In this document: piece after piece, positions 22,941 to 32,129 of the stretch
Position numbering within the stretch: position 1 is the stretch's first letter
How the letters are laid out: every line of letters begins with the position of its first letter
Assembly: GCA_021647885.1 (NCBI GenBank)
Contig: JAKITV010000015.1
Coordinates: forward strand, 1-50,944
Reading direction: 5' to 3'
Source of the DNA: Flavobacteriaceae bacterium
Lineage (GTDB): Bacteria > Bacteroidota > Bacteroidia > Flavobacteriales > Flavobacteriaceae
Length of the DNA stretch: 50,944 bases
Made by a program: the position numbers and the translations under genes
The notes under the pieces: generated by a model
Databases searched by the model: none
What the model saw: the letters and a program-made list of their open reading frames with translations, nothing else
What the model was told of the DNA's origin: nothing

Positions 22941-25298
22941 ATGGCGAAGAAAAAAACGACCAATAAAAAATCAGCGAAAAAAACTAAAAAACTAAACTTT
23001 ACCTTATCTAATCAACAACAATTGGTATTTGGCAGTTTATTGCTGATTCTTGGTATTTTGCTTTTTATTGCATTCTTATCCTATTTTTTCACTGGCGAAG
23101 CCGATCAAAGTACTTTAACAGAATTCTCTACAAGAAAGATTAAAGCACAAAACTGGTTAAGTAAAATTGGCGCTTGGGTTAGTGACTTGTTTATTTATCG
23201 TGGTTTTGGTATTTCAGCCTTTATTTTTTCTGGATTGATTTTTATTTCAGGAATATTCATCCTTCTTAATATTAACAAATCTAAGCTTCGTCTCCATTGG
23301 TTTTGGGGAACACTTATTGTAATATGGACATCTATACTTTTTGGTTTTCTTGCTGAAAAAAATTCATTACTTGGAGGCACAATTGGTTTTGAAATGAACG
23401 ACTTACTCCAAGATTATATTGGTAAAATAGGAACTGCACTCCTACTTGTTTTAGGCTTAATTACTTATTTGGCCATTCGGTTTAAAGTAACAGCACAACA
23501 TTTTGGAAAATTATTTAAATCGGCAAAAAAGGAAATAAAAGATGAGTTTAACACAAAAACTGAACATGAGTTTTCACCAATTGATAACGATCTAACAGCT
23601 GAAGCTGAAGATATTAAGGCTTCTTTTGAAGTACAAATAGAAAATTTAGAGCCTACTCTATCACATCATTCAAAAATTGATAAAAAAGAAGAAGAAACCC
23701 TTGAAGATAATATAGAAATAGAAATTAAAACTTTAGCTGAAGAAAAATCGGAAACAGATAACCTTGCTAGTAAACTTGTAGAAGACTTTGGGAAATTTGA
23801 TCCGACTTTAGAACTTGGTAATTATCAGTTTCCACCTTTAGATTTATTAAAAAAATATGAAGGAGAGGGCATAACAGTAAATAAAGATGAGCTTGAAGAT
23901 AACAAAAACAAAATTGTAGAAACGCTTCGTAATTATAAGATTGGCATTTCTAGCGTTAAAGCTACAATTGGTCCTACAGTAACTCTTTATGAAATAATAC
24001 CAGAAGCAGGGGTTAGAATTTCTAAAATTAAAAATCTTGAAGACGATATTGCGTTATCACTTTCGGCACTTGGTATTCGTATCATCGCTCCTATTCCAGG
24101 AAAAGGTACAATAGGTATAGAAGTACCAAATAAAAATGCAACTATTGTTTCTATGTATTCTGTAATTGCATCGCAAAAATTTCAAAAAGCTAAAATGGAA
24201 TTACCTATTGCTTTAGGAAAAACCATTAGCAATGAAACCTATGTTGTAGATTTAGTTAAAATGCCACATTTACTCATGGCAGGAGCAACAGGGCAAGGAA
24301 AATCGGTTGGGCTCAATGCTGCATTAACATCATTGCTTTACAAAAAACATCCAGCTGAAGTAAAATTTGTTTTAGTAGATCCTAAAAAAGTAGAACTCAC
24401 TCTTTTTAATAAGATAGAACGTCATTATTTAGCAAAACTTCCAGATAGCGAAGAAGCAATAATTACCGATAATACTAAAGTTATAAATACTTTAAACTCT
24501 TTATGTATTGAAATGGACAATCGTTACGAAATGCTCAAAAATGCCTTTTGTCGTAACATCACAGAATATAATGCCAAGTTTAAAGCACGAAAACTAAATC
24601 CTAACGATGGTCATCATTTTTTGCCATACATAGTTTTAGTAATAGATGAATTTGCCGATTTAATTATGACTGCTGGAAAAGAAGTCGAAACACCTATTGC
24701 TCGTTTAGCACAATTAGCTCGTGCTATTGGCATACATTTAATTATTGCCACGCAAAGACCGTCTGTAAATGTAATAACTGGTTTAATAAAGGCAAATTTT
24801 CCTGCACGAATTGCATTTAGAGTGACTAGTAAAATAGATTCGAGAACTATTTTAGATGGCTCTGGAGCAGACCAGCTTATAGGTCGTGGAGACATGCTTT
24901 ATACACAAGGAAACGATCTTATTCGCATACAATGTGCTTTTGTAGATACTCCTGAAATAGAACGTCTTACAGAATTTATTGGATCACAAAAAGCTTATCC
25001 AGAAGCTCACTTACTTCCAGAATATGTTGGTGAAGAAAGTGGCACAAGTCTTGATATAGATATCTCGGAAAGAGATCAGCTCTTTAAACAAGCTGCCGAA
25101 ATAATAGTAACAGCACAACAGGGCTCTGCCTCTTTATTACAACGTAAATTAAAGTTAGGCTATAATAGAGCAGGACGTTTAATAGACCAGTTGGAAGCCG
25201 CAGGCATAGTTGGTCATTTTGAAGGTAGTAAAGCAAGACAAGTTTTAGTGCCAGACCTTGTAGCTTTAGATCAGCTTTTAGAAAATGAAAGGCAGTAA
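22941..25298 (+). CDS. ftsK: DNA translocase FtsK
   Basis: FtsK is a divisome ATPase that pumps chromosome ends across the septum and activates dif recombination. A basic N-terminus (MAKKKTTNKKSAKKTKK) precedes four membrane helices (about 25-190), an acidic linker (about 200-290), and the motor: Walker A GATGQGKSVGLN near residue 450, Walker B IVLVIDEFADLI near 570, and ATQRPSVNVITG. The C-terminal winged-helix gamma domain (GSASLLQRKLKLGYNRAGR) that reads KOPS-like sites is present. From ATG 22941 it is 785 aa; the TTG at 22902 would include repeat sequence and is rejected. It is followed after 48 nt by lolA. Confidence 0.97.
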   Translation: MAKKKTTNKKSAKKTKKLNFTLSNQQQLVFGSLLLILGILLFIAFLSYFFTGEADQSTLTEFSTRKIKAQNWLSKIGAWVSDLFIYRGFGISAFIFSGLIFISGIFILLNINKSKLRLHWFWGTLIVIWTSILFGFLAEKNSLLGGTIGFEMNDLLQDYIGKIGTALLLVLGLITYLAIRFKVTAQHFGKLFKSAKKEIKDEFNTKTEHEFSPIDNDLTAEAEDIKASFEVQIENLEPTLSHHSKIDKKEEETLEDNIEIEIKTLAEEKSETDNLASKLVEDFGKFDPTLELGNYQFPPLDLLKKYEGEGITVNKDELEDNKNKIVETLRNYKIGISSVKATIGPTVTLYEIIPEAGVRISKIKNLEDDIALSLSALGIRIIAPIPGKGTIGIEVPNKNATIVSMYSVIASQKFQKAKMELPIALGKTISNETYVVDLVKMPHLLMAGATGQGKSVGLNAALTSLLYKKHPAEVKFVLVDPKKVELTLFNKIERHYLAKLPDSEEAIITDNTKVINTLNSLCIEMDNRYEMLKNAFCRNITEYNAKFKARKLNPNDGHHFLPYIVLVIDEFADLIMTAGKEVETPIARLAQLARAIGIHLIIATQRPSVNVITGLIKANFPARIAFRVTSKIDSRTILDGSGADQLIGRGDMLYTQGNDLIRIQCAFVDTPEIERLTEFIGSQKAYPEAHLLPEYVGEESGTSLDIDISERDQLFKQAAEIIVTAQQGSASLLQRKLKLGYNRAGRLIDQLEAAGIVGHFEGSKARQVLVPDLVALDQLLENERQ

Positions 25299-25322
25299 AA
25301 AAGCAACGTCTAATTAATAAGA

Positions 25323-25340
25323 TTTCCGCCTACGCGGAAA
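25323..25340. repeat. GGAAA hairpin touching the lolA start
   Basis: TTTCCGC-CTAC-GCGGAAA is a perfect 7-bp stem that ends at the base before ATGAATATG. Confidence 0.85.
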
Positions 25341-25346
25341 ATGAAT

Positions 25347-25988
25347 ATGAAAAAAATAGTAATCCTTTTAGTTTTATTTATAAGTACAGTAACTTTTGCT
25401 CAAAATTCTTCTGAAGCAAAGTCTCTGCTTGATGAAGTTACTGCTAAAGTAAAATCTTATAAAAATATTTCTATTGATTTTAAATATGTTTTAAATAATT
25501 CAGAAGAAAACATTAGTCAAGAAACAAGAGGTGATGTTGTAATGGAAGGTGAAAAATATAAACTTAATATTTTAGGAATTACCAGAATTTATGACGGAAA
25601 AACAATGTACAGTATTAGTCCTGAAGATGAGGAAGTTACAATTTCTACCGAAAACACTGAAGATGAAAACACCATCACTCCAAGTAAAATGCTTTCTTTT
25701 TATGAAAACGGATATAATTATAGTATGGATATTATTCAAAATTTAAATGGTAGAAAAATACAGTATGTAAAATTGCTTCCTATAGATTCCAATTCAGAAA
25801 TTAAATATGTGCTATTAGGAATTGATATTAAAACCAAACACATTTATAATTTAATAGAAATTGGAAGTAACGATACTAAAACAACACTTACTGTTAATTC
25901 TTTTAAAACAAACGAACCCTTATCAAAAACCTTGTTTACCTTTGATGAAAGTAAGTATAAAGATTATTACATCAATAAATTAGATTAG
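25347..25988 (+). CDS. lolA: Outer membrane lipoprotein carrier protein LolA
   Basis: LolA is a periplasmic chaperone that ferries lipoproteins from the inner membrane LolCDE to the outer membrane. The signal peptide MKKIVILLVLFISTVTFAQ is followed by a mature domain with the LolA beta-barrel pattern (AKSLLDEVTAKVKSYKNISI, then GDVVMEGEKYKLNILG and YDGKTMYSISPEDEEV). Two ATG codons, at 25341 and 25347, fit; the second gives a clean signal peptide. Genes around it are ftsK and an LptF/G-like permease, so this is a cell envelope operon. Confidence 0.9.
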   Translation: MKKIVILLVLFISTVTFAQNSSEAKSLLDEVTAKVKSYKNISIDFKYVLNNSEENISQETRGDVVMEGEKYKLNILGITRIYDGKTMYSISPEDEEVTISTENTEDENTITPSKMLSFYENGYNYSMDIIQNLNGRKIQYVKLLPIDSNSEIKYVLLGIDIKTKHIYNLIEIGSNDTKTTLTVNSFKTNEPLSKTLFTFDESKYKDYYINKLD

Positions 25989-25997
25989 GTTTTCCCA

Positions 25998-27983
25998 GTG
26001 AAAATTTTAGATAGATACATACTCATTACGTTTTTAAAAACTTTTTTTAGCATGTTTATTATTCTCATGTTAATTTTTGTTTTACAAGCTGTATGGTTAT
26101 ATATAAGCGAACTCGCTGGTAAAGATTTAGAAATAGACGTTGTTGCAAAATTTTTACTCTATGTTACTCCTAGACTTGTAGTTTTAGTTTTACCTCTAAC
26201 TATTTTGCTGGCTTCTATAATGGTATTTGGAAGCTTTGCTGAAAACTATGAATTTGCAGCAATGAAATCTACAGGAATATCGTTACAACGAGCCATGAGA
26301 ACCCTTAGTGTTTTTATTGTAGGATTAGCAATCACCACTTTTTTCTTTGCTAATAATGTAGTGCCTTGGGCCGAGTTTAACTTTTATAATTTAAGAAAAA
26401 ATATTGCAAAGGTAAAGCCTGCTATGGCAATTGCCGAAGGACAATTTAATCAAATAGGAAATATCAACATAAAAGTTGATGAAAAAAGTGGCGATCGTGG
26501 GCAATATTTAAAAGGTGTTATTATTCATCAAAAGAAAGGGAATTCTAATAGAAATCATACAGTTATCATTTCTAAAACAGGTGAAATTGCGAGTAGTGAA
26601 GATTCCGATGTATTGAAACTTGTATTATTTGATGGCAATTACCATGACGACCTTCAGCCTAAAAACCGTAAAGAACGTGAAAGAGAGCCACATGCAAAAA
26701 GCACATTCGAAAAATATACCATTAATGTATATCTTTCAAAAATTAACAATGTAGATTTCGATAAACAAGACATTTCGTCAAAATACACTATGTTAAACGT
26801 TAAAGAGTTAAATTATTCCATTGACTCTTTAAAAAAAATAGAAACCAACAATTACAAAGAACTTGCTACTACAATGTATAATCGTTCTACAGTAGCATCA
26901 TTAAATAGTAATATAAGTCCGACACAAAATGATTCAGTAAATTTTGAAGGTAATATTTTGAAACTATTTACGCCTCAAAAAAATGTTCAGCTTATAGAAG
27001 TTGCAATGAATTCTATTAATAGTACCAATCAAATTATTGCAACTAAAAAAAGAACAATTGCCATTAAAGAAAAAAACATTAATAAACACATTATTTCTTT
27101 TTATGAAAAATTTGCTTTGGGCTTTGCTTGTATCATCTTATTTTTTATTGGTGCACCTTTGGGAGCACTAATTCGTAAAGGTGGTTTTGGTTTGCCTATT
27201 ATTATTGCTATAACATTGTTTTTAACCTATCATTTTATAGGCATCTTTGCTAAAAATAGTGCTGAAGACAGTAGTTTAAATCCTATCGTTGCCTCCTGGG
27301 TTTCTACATTATTAATGCTCCCCTTAAGTATTTATCTTACTAACAGAGCTACAAAAGATAGAAGTTTACTTAATCTGGATAGTGTTTTAGTTCCACTAAA
27401 AAAATTATTAAGCAATAAGACTATTGCTCCAGTAAATAGCAATGTGTTTCTAGATGAAAATTCTGAAGCATATTCTAATTTAAATAGTTACTCTAATAAA
27501 AAACTTATAGATATTATAAAAAATTATAGACAATACGATTTTGATGATAGCTATAGAAACACATCATTATTATTATTAAAACATAGAGGAATTACTGAAG
27601 AAGAATTACGCTTTGGTGGCAACCTTGTTAATGAGAATTATGAAAACGCGCTTCGTTACAAAATAGATTATGATGAAAATTCCAGTATAGCTTTTAAACT
27701 TTATTTTATATCACTGGCATCTCAAATAATTGGAGCTGTTTTAAACAATAATGGTTATCCTATTGTTGGTAAAATATTAATTGTTCTCGGTACTATTGCA
27801 ACACTATTATATCTAATTTCTTTTTTTAAAGCTTTTATAAGTCAATCTAACTTTTATAAGATTCTTGGTGGCAAAATAATGTCGAATGCGATAGTCCTTA
27901 TTCTTCTTGGAATTCCTTTATACTTTATTTATAATTTCTATTTTAAGAATAAACTAAAAGAAGATTTAAAACAAATTAGATAG
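25998..27983 (+). CDS. LptF/LptG family permease (LPS export)
   Basis: This inner-membrane component of the Lpt ABC exporter lifts lipopolysaccharide towards the outer membrane. Membrane helices are at about 12-38, 55-85 and 100-120, then a periplasmic beta-jellyroll (about 130-350), and further helices at about 365-455. It then continues for about 200 aa, with two or three more hydrophobic segments near the end (about 565-650). That is much longer than the proteobacterial proteins of about 360 aa, but long forms occur in Bacteroidota. The start is GTG at 25998, 10 nt after the lolA stop, so they are co-transcribed. Whether this is the F or G partner cannot be told. Confidence 0.9.
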   Translation: MKILDRYILITFLKTFFSMFIILMLIFVLQAVWLYISELAGKDLEIDVVAKFLLYVTPRLVVLVLPLTILLASIMVFGSFAENYEFAAMKSTGISLQRAMRTLSVFIVGLAITTFFFANNVVPWAEFNFYNLRKNIAKVKPAMAIAEGQFNQIGNINIKVDEKSGDRGQYLKGVIIHQKKGNSNRNHTVIISKTGEIASSEDSDVLKLVLFDGNYHDDLQPKNRKEREREPHAKSTFEKYTINVYLSKINNVDFDKQDISSKYTMLNVKELNYSIDSLKKIETNNYKELATTMYNRSTVASLNSNISPTQNDSVNFEGNILKLFTPQKNVQLIEVAMNSINSTNQIIATKKRTIAIKEKNINKHIISFYEKFALGFACIILFFIGAPLGALIRKGGFGLPIIIAITLFLTYHFIGIFAKNSAEDSSLNPIVASWVSTLLMLPLSIYLTNRATKDRSLLNLDSVLVPLKKLLSNKTIAPVNSNVFLDENSEAYSNLNSYSNKKLIDIIKNYRQYDFDDSYRNTSLLLLKHRGITEEELRFGGNLVNENYENALRYKIDYDENSSIAFKLYFISLASQIIGAVLNNNGYPIVGKILIVLGTIATLLYLISFFKAFISQSNFYKILGGKIMSNAIVLILLGIPLYFIYNFYFKNKLKEDLKQIR

Positions 27984-27999
27984 GTCTTTAAATATGCAA

Positions 28000-28007
28000 T
28001 ATCTTTG
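28000..28007 (+). promoter_or_regulatory. Possible -7 element for ribB
   Basis: TATCTTTG fits TAnnTTTG and lies 19 nt before the ribB ATG. No good -33 TTG is at the expected distance. Confidence 0.4.
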
Positions 28008-28025
28008 CATTTATAACAATAAAAT

Positions 28026-29186
28026 ATGACAACTGTTAAAACTGCACATAAAACTTCTAAAATACAGCTAAACTCTATAGAAGATGCTATAAACGATATT
28101 CGTTTGGGCAAAGTAATTATAGTTGTTGATGATGAAAATCGTGAAAATGAAGGTGATTTTATTGCTGCTGCCGAAAAGGTAACACCAGAGATGATTAATT
28201 TTATGGCAGCTCAAGGTCGCGGTTTAATTTGTGTGCCACTTACCGAGGATAGATGTGAAGAATTGGACTTAACAATGATGGTGAAAAACAATACTGTTTT
28301 ACATCATACACAATTTACAGTTTCGGTAGATTTGATAGGTCATGGCTGTACTACTGGAATTTCGGTACAGGATAGAGCAAAAACCATAAAAGCACTTGTA
28401 AACGTTGATACAAAACCATTCGATTTAGGAAGACCTGGACACATCTTTCCTTTACGAGCAAAAAATGGTGGTGTTTTGCGTAGAACAGGTCATACTGAAG
28501 CTGCAGTAGATTTAGCACGATTGGCTGGTTTTAAACCTTCTGGTATTTTAGTAGAAATATTAAATGAAGATGGTACAATGGCTAGGTTGCCACAACTTAT
28601 TAATGTAGCTCAAAAATTTAATCTTAAAATAATTTCTATTGAAGATTTAGTGGCTTATCGTATGGAACACGACTCTTTAATTGAGAAGAAGGAAGACTTT
28701 CAAATTGAAACACGATTTGGGAGTTATCGCTTAAGAGCATACCAGCAAACAACTAATAATCAAATACATATAGCATTAACAAAAGGTGTTTGGAGTCCAA
28801 ATGAAGCTGTTCTAACAAGAATAAACTCAACATTAGTAAACAACGATATTTTAGGAACTCTAACAAACAATGCAGATAAGAAATTAGACGAAATGTTTAA
28901 AGTAGTAAATGATGAGGGCAAAGGTGCTGTTGTATTTATTAATCAACAAGTTCAATCCATGAATTTATTGAAACGTTTAAACGTTTTAAAAGATAATCAA
29001 ATACCAAACAAAATCACAAAAGCTCCTAGAATGGAAATGGATGCTAAAGACTTTGGTATTGGAGCTCAAATACTTCACGATTTAAATATCAGTAAACTGC
29101 GATTAATCTCTAATACCAAACAAACTAAACGACGTGTTGGTATGATTGGTTATGGGCTGGAGATTGTTGAGTATGTGAGTTATTAA
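28026..29186 (+). CDS. ribB: 3,4-dihydroxy-2-butanone-4-phosphate synthase with degenerate GTP cyclohydrolase II domain
   Basis: The N-terminal half (about 12-212) makes the four-carbon unit of riboflavin from ribulose 5-phosphate. Its acidic loop DDENRENEGDF at about 35-45, TTGISVQDRAKTI and GHTEAAVDLARLAG are intact. The C-terminal half (about 220-386) has the GTP cyclohydrolase II outline, but the zinc-binding cysteine motif has become RINSTLVNNDILGTLTNNAD, with no cysteines. This half therefore should not open GTP, and a separate RibA is expected elsewhere. This is known in Bacteroidota, where such genes are often mislabelled bifunctional. Its last 4 bases overlap the stop of the convergent aminotransferase gene. 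Confidence 0.93.
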   Translation: MTTVKTAHKTSKIQLNSIEDAINDIRLGKVIIVVDDENRENEGDFIAAAEKVTPEMINFMAAQGRGLICVPLTEDRCEELDLTMMVKNNTVLHHTQFTVSVDLIGHGCTTGISVQDRAKTIKALVNVDTKPFDLGRPGHIFPLRAKNGGVLRRTGHTEAAVDLARLAGFKPSGILVEILNEDGTMARLPQLINVAQKFNLKIISIEDLVAYRMEHDSLIEKKEDFQIETRFGSYRLRAYQQTTNNQIHIALTKGVWSPNEAVLTRINSTLVNNDILGTLTNNADKKLDEMFKVVNDEGKGAVVFINQQVQSMNLLKRLNVLKDNQIPNKITKAPRMEMDAKDFGIGAQILHDLNISKLRLISNTKQTKRRVGMIGYGLEIVEYVSY

Positions 29187-30379
29187 GACAATCCTTCCTT
29201 AATACATTTTACCATTTTATTAGCTCTTTCTTTAACCTCATCTTCTGTCCATGAAAGTTTTATTAAGCATGAAATATTTCGACCAATATAATGGTTGGAT
29301 TGAGGAAATTCTTTGGTTTGAAGATATTTTAATCCATCGTTAACTTCTTGAGACAAAGGATATAATGTTTTTAAATCTTTTAAATGTTCCCATTTACGCA
29401 CATAGTGCCAATTATTATCGTAATAATGAAAACAGGCATCTACTCCATTTTGCTTAAATGCTTCTGAAACTTTACGTGCAGTTTCTAAATCTGGCAAAAA
29501 GAAACTTAAAAACGAATAGCTTTCTTCGCCTCCTTCAGGAACTGTTCTAAAAGTAACTTCTGGAATTACCGATAGTGCTTCACGAATAATGGTATAGTTT
29601 CTCTTTTGAATAGCAACAAATTCATCTAAACGACGTAATTGTGCCAAACCAACAGCAGCATGAAGTTCTGATATTCTAAAATTATAGCCTAAAAAAGGGT
29701 GCATTTCTACTCCTCTATCGTTACCAATATGGTCATGTCCATGATCGCTATAGTGGTCGGCATTTTTATAGTATTCTTCATTATTAGTAAGTACTGCTCC
29801 ACCTTCACCACAAGTAATTATTTTTACATAATCTAAAGACAAACATCCTAAATCGCCAATACTTCCCAGTGGTTTTCCATGATAAGTTGCTCCTGTAGCT
29901 TGTGAAGAATCTTCTATAAGAATCAAATTATGTGCTTTACAAATGGCTTGTAAATCATCTAATTTTGCCATACTACCACACATGTGAACTGGCATTATTG
30001 CTTTGGTTTTATGAGTAATGGCATTTTTTACAGCTTCAGGATCTAAAGTTAACGTATCATCAATATCAACTAAAACTGGGATAGCACCAAGCATCATAAT
30101 GGCTTCAAAACTTGCAACAAACGTAAAAGTTGGCATTATTACCTCATCTCCTGCTCCAATGCCTGCTGAAGCTAAGGCAATAGTTACTGCAGCTGTTCCG
30201 CTTGAAACCAATTGGGCGTGTTTTACTTGTAATTGACTTTCCAATTCGAGTTCTAGCTCTTTAGCCTTCCAATGTCCATTACGCATAGCATCAAATCCAT
30301 AACGCATTAAAACGCCACTTTCCAATACATCGTTTATTTCTTTGCGTTCGGCATCGCCAAATAATTCAAATCCAGGCAT
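29183..30379 (-). CDS. DegT/DnrJ/EryC1/StrS aminotransferase, KdnA-like
   Basis: This is a sugar-nucleotide or keto-sugar aminotransferase of fold type I. PLP lysine K186 is in SLDYVKIITCGEGGAVLTNN, D157 in IEDSSQATG, and SSGTAAVTIALASAGIGAGD binds the phosphate. From memory, the beginning MPGFELFG, the blocks MRNGHWKAKELE and HMCGSMAKL, and YSDHGHDHIGNDRG match the 8-amino-3,8-dideoxy-octulosonate transaminase KdnA better than other DegT enzymes. That would replace Kdo by its 8-amino form in lipid A core. No kdnB-like alcohol dehydrogenase is adjacent. The 58-nt gap upstream is almost wholly a 7-copy TTCAGTG tandem. Confidence 0.9.
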   Translation of the reverse strand: MPGFELFGDAERKEINDVLESGVLMRYGFDAMRNGHWKAKELELELESQLQVKHAQLVSSGTAAVTIALASAGIGAGDEVIMPTFTFVASFEAIMMLGAIPVLVDIDDTLTLDPEAVKNAITHKTKAIMPVHMCGSMAKLDDLQAICKAHNLILIEDSSQATGATYHGKPLGSIGDLGCLSLDYVKIITCGEGGAVLTNNEEYYKNADHYSDHGHDHIGNDRGVEMHPFLGYNFRISELHAAVGLAQLRRLDEFVAIQKRNYTIIREALSVIPEVTFRTVPEGGEESYSFLSFFLPDLETARKVSEAFKQNGVDACFHYYDNNWHYVRKWEHLKDLKTLYPLSQEVNDGLKYLQTKEFPQSNHYIGRNISCLIKLSWTEDEVKERANKMVKCIKEGLS

Positions 30380-30381
30380 AA

Positions 30382-30430
30382 TTCAGTGTTCAGTGTTCAG
30401 TGTTCAGTGTTCAGTGTTCAGTGTTCAGTG
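30382..30430. repeat. Seven-copy heptamer tandem, TTCAGTG
   Basis: Seven perfect copies of TTCAGTG in a row are followed by a partial TTCA. They occupy 49 of the 58 nt between the nitroreductase stop and the aminotransferase ATG (minus strand). Perfect short tandems are prone to slippage. Confidence 0.95.
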
Positions 30431-30437
30431 TTCAAAG

Positions 30438-31067
30438 CTACAATTCCAGTATGCTTTCGGCAACAGTTTTTCTAACTTTCTTAAAACCGGCAAACATATC
30501 GTCTTTTGCCCTATAACCAATTGGCATCACTAAAATAGATTGTAAGCCTTTATCATTTAGCTTTAATAAATCATCGTACTTTTTAGGGTTAAACCCTTCC
30601 ATTGGACATGCATCAATATCTTCAATAGCACAAACAGTAAGCAAATTCCCCATTGCCAAATAGGCTTGATTTATTGCCCAATCTTTGATGTTCTCTATTG
30701 TTTTTATTTTAAAATCTTCTATTAGGTAATCTTTAAATGGTTTTGAAATATCGTCAGGTGTGTTTCTAATGGTCTTAACTCTACTAAAATAAGCTTCAAT
30801 ATAATCCTCGTCAATTTTAGTCTCAATACAAAATACTAAAACGTGTGAAGCTTGTGCAACTTGCTCCTGATTCATGGAATGTTCTAGCAAATTTGCTTGT
30901 AATGCTTTATTCTTTATAATCACCAGCTTAATTGGTTGCAATCCATAAGATGTTGCGGTTAAATTAAAAGCCTCTTTAAGTATATTAAGTTTTTCGGTAG
31001 AGACATATAATTTGCTGTCGAATTTTTTTGTTGCATAACGCCATTGTAACTTTTCTATGATATTCAT
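30438..31067 (-). CDS. Nitroreductase family NAD(P)H-dependent oxidoreductase
   Basis: This is an FMN-dependent oxidoreductase of the NfsB/nitroreductase fold: MNIIEKLQWRYATKKFD at the start, SYGLQPIKLVIIKN in the middle, WAINQAYLAMGNLLTVCAIEDIDACPMEGFNP near the cofactor site and the GYRAKDDMF end. About 210 aa is normal. The ATG at 31067 is preferred over 31073 since the family usually starts three residues before the IEKLQWR block. The physiological substrate is unknown (quinones, nitroaromatics or flavins). It lies upstream of the KdnA-like gene on the same strand; linkage to sugar synthesis is not implied. Confidence 0.9.
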   Translation of the reverse strand: MNIIEKLQWRYATKKFDSKLYVSTEKLNILKEAFNLTATSYGLQPIKLVIIKNKALQANLLEHSMNQEQVAQASHVLVFCIETKIDEDYIEAYFSRVKTIRNTPDDISKPFKDYLIEDFKIKTIENIKDWAINQAYLAMGNLLTVCAIEDIDACPMEGFNPKKYDDLLKLNDKGLQSILVMPIGYRAKDDMFAGFKKVRKTVAESILEL

Positions 31068-31156
31068 AAGCATATTTTAGTGTTCCTGACAAAAATAAGA
31101 ATTAGTTGGGTTATAGTATTTTTTAGGTAAAAGATAATACAATAACACACAAAACT

Positions 31157-31921
31157 TTATTGGAAAAACCATAATTTAAAAGCCATAAGGCTTACCATAA
31201 TAATTAGAAAAATGCGAATATAATTATCTCCTTTTCTTACTGCCAATCTACTTGAAATCCATGCACCAACCATATTTCCAGAGGCAAGAAAAAAGCCATA
31301 AGTCCAATTTATTTTATCGTTCAAGGCAAACAAAACGATAGCTGCTCCTGTGTAAATACATGCTATAGTAACCTTTGTTGCATTTGCTTTAACCAAAGAC
31401 ATTCCATTAAAATATTGCAAAAACAGAAGCAAGACAAAACCAATGCCAGCATTTATAAACCCTCCATATATCCCTAAAAAGAAAAATACTATCATTGAAA
31501 TCCATAGATGTTTCCCCTGTATCCTTTCAACAAACCCTTTCGCTATAAAATGCCTTTTAAAAACAATTAACATCACAACCAAGATCATTATTATTGCTAA
31601 TATCCTATTGAAGGTTTCTCCTTTTATATCAATAGCTATTTGAGCTCCAATTAAGGAACCAACAAGTGCTGTTGCACCACAATATATACTGAATGGGAAG
31701 GTTGTAATTCCTTTTGACTTATAGCCTACAGCTCCTGTTAATGTCTGCAAAAACACACCTATCCTGTTTGTGCCATTGGCTATTGAAGGTGGCAGCCCTA
31801 AAAAAATAAGCACAGGAAGTGTCAATAAAGATCCTCCTCCTGCTATTGTGTTAACAAAACCAGCAATAAAACCTACAAATACAAGTAATAAGAGATTATA
31901 ATCAAATTCAAGAATAAACAT
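31157..31921 (-). CDS. TSUP (TauE/SafE) family permease
   Basis: This 254-aa inner-membrane protein has about eight hydrophobic helices in two homologous halves. The first half has GFIAGFVNTIAGGGSLLTLP and the second GFINAGIGFVLLLFLQYF, the repeated family motif. TSUP proteins export or import small organosulfur or sulfonate anions such as sulfite or sulfoacetate. The substrate here is unknown. It is first in the minus-strand run with the nitroreductase and aminotransferase, separated from the former by about 84 nt. Confidence 0.9.
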   Translation of the reverse strand: MFILEFDYNLLLLVFVGFIAGFVNTIAGGGSLLTLPVLIFLGLPPSIANGTNRIGVFLQTLTGAVGYKSKGITTFPFSIYCGATALVGSLIGAQIAIDIKGETFNRILAIIMILVVMLIVFKRHFIAKGFVERIQGKHLWISMIVFFFLGIYGGFINAGIGFVLLLFLQYFNGMSLVKANATKVTIACIYTGAAIVLFALNDKINWTYGFFLASGNMVGAWISSRLAVRKGDNYIRIFLIIMVSLMAFKLWFFQ

Positions 31922-32052
31922 TAAATGCGTTTAATATAGATGTAAAAATAAGAATAACCATGAATGTAAAATAATCATTTAAAGTATTAATTTAAACACA
32001 TTATAAATTTGAATATCTTAACACTTTCTTTTACAAAATAAACCAAAAAACC

Positions 32053-32084
32053 TTTGAAAGAAATAAAAAAGCATTCTATATTTG
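32053..32084 (+). promoter_or_regulatory. Promoter upstream of the tRNA-Ser locus
   Basis: TTTG at 32053-32056 and TATATTTG at 32077-32084 are 20 nt apart, a near-perfect Bacteroidota promoter. Transcription would begin about 32091, 39 nt before the truncated tRNA-Ser 5' copy and about 390 nt before the intact tRNA. It is probably the original tRNA promoter, now separated by the inserted GIY-YIG remnant. Confidence 0.75.
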
Positions 32085-32129
32085 CATCCTCTTACGCAAA
32101 AACTGCTATAGAGGACGCAGATCGCAAAC

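Noticed and set aside
30382-30430. Possible CRISPR array at the heptamer tandem
   Set aside because: Units are 7 nt, contiguous and have no spacers; no cas genes are in the window.
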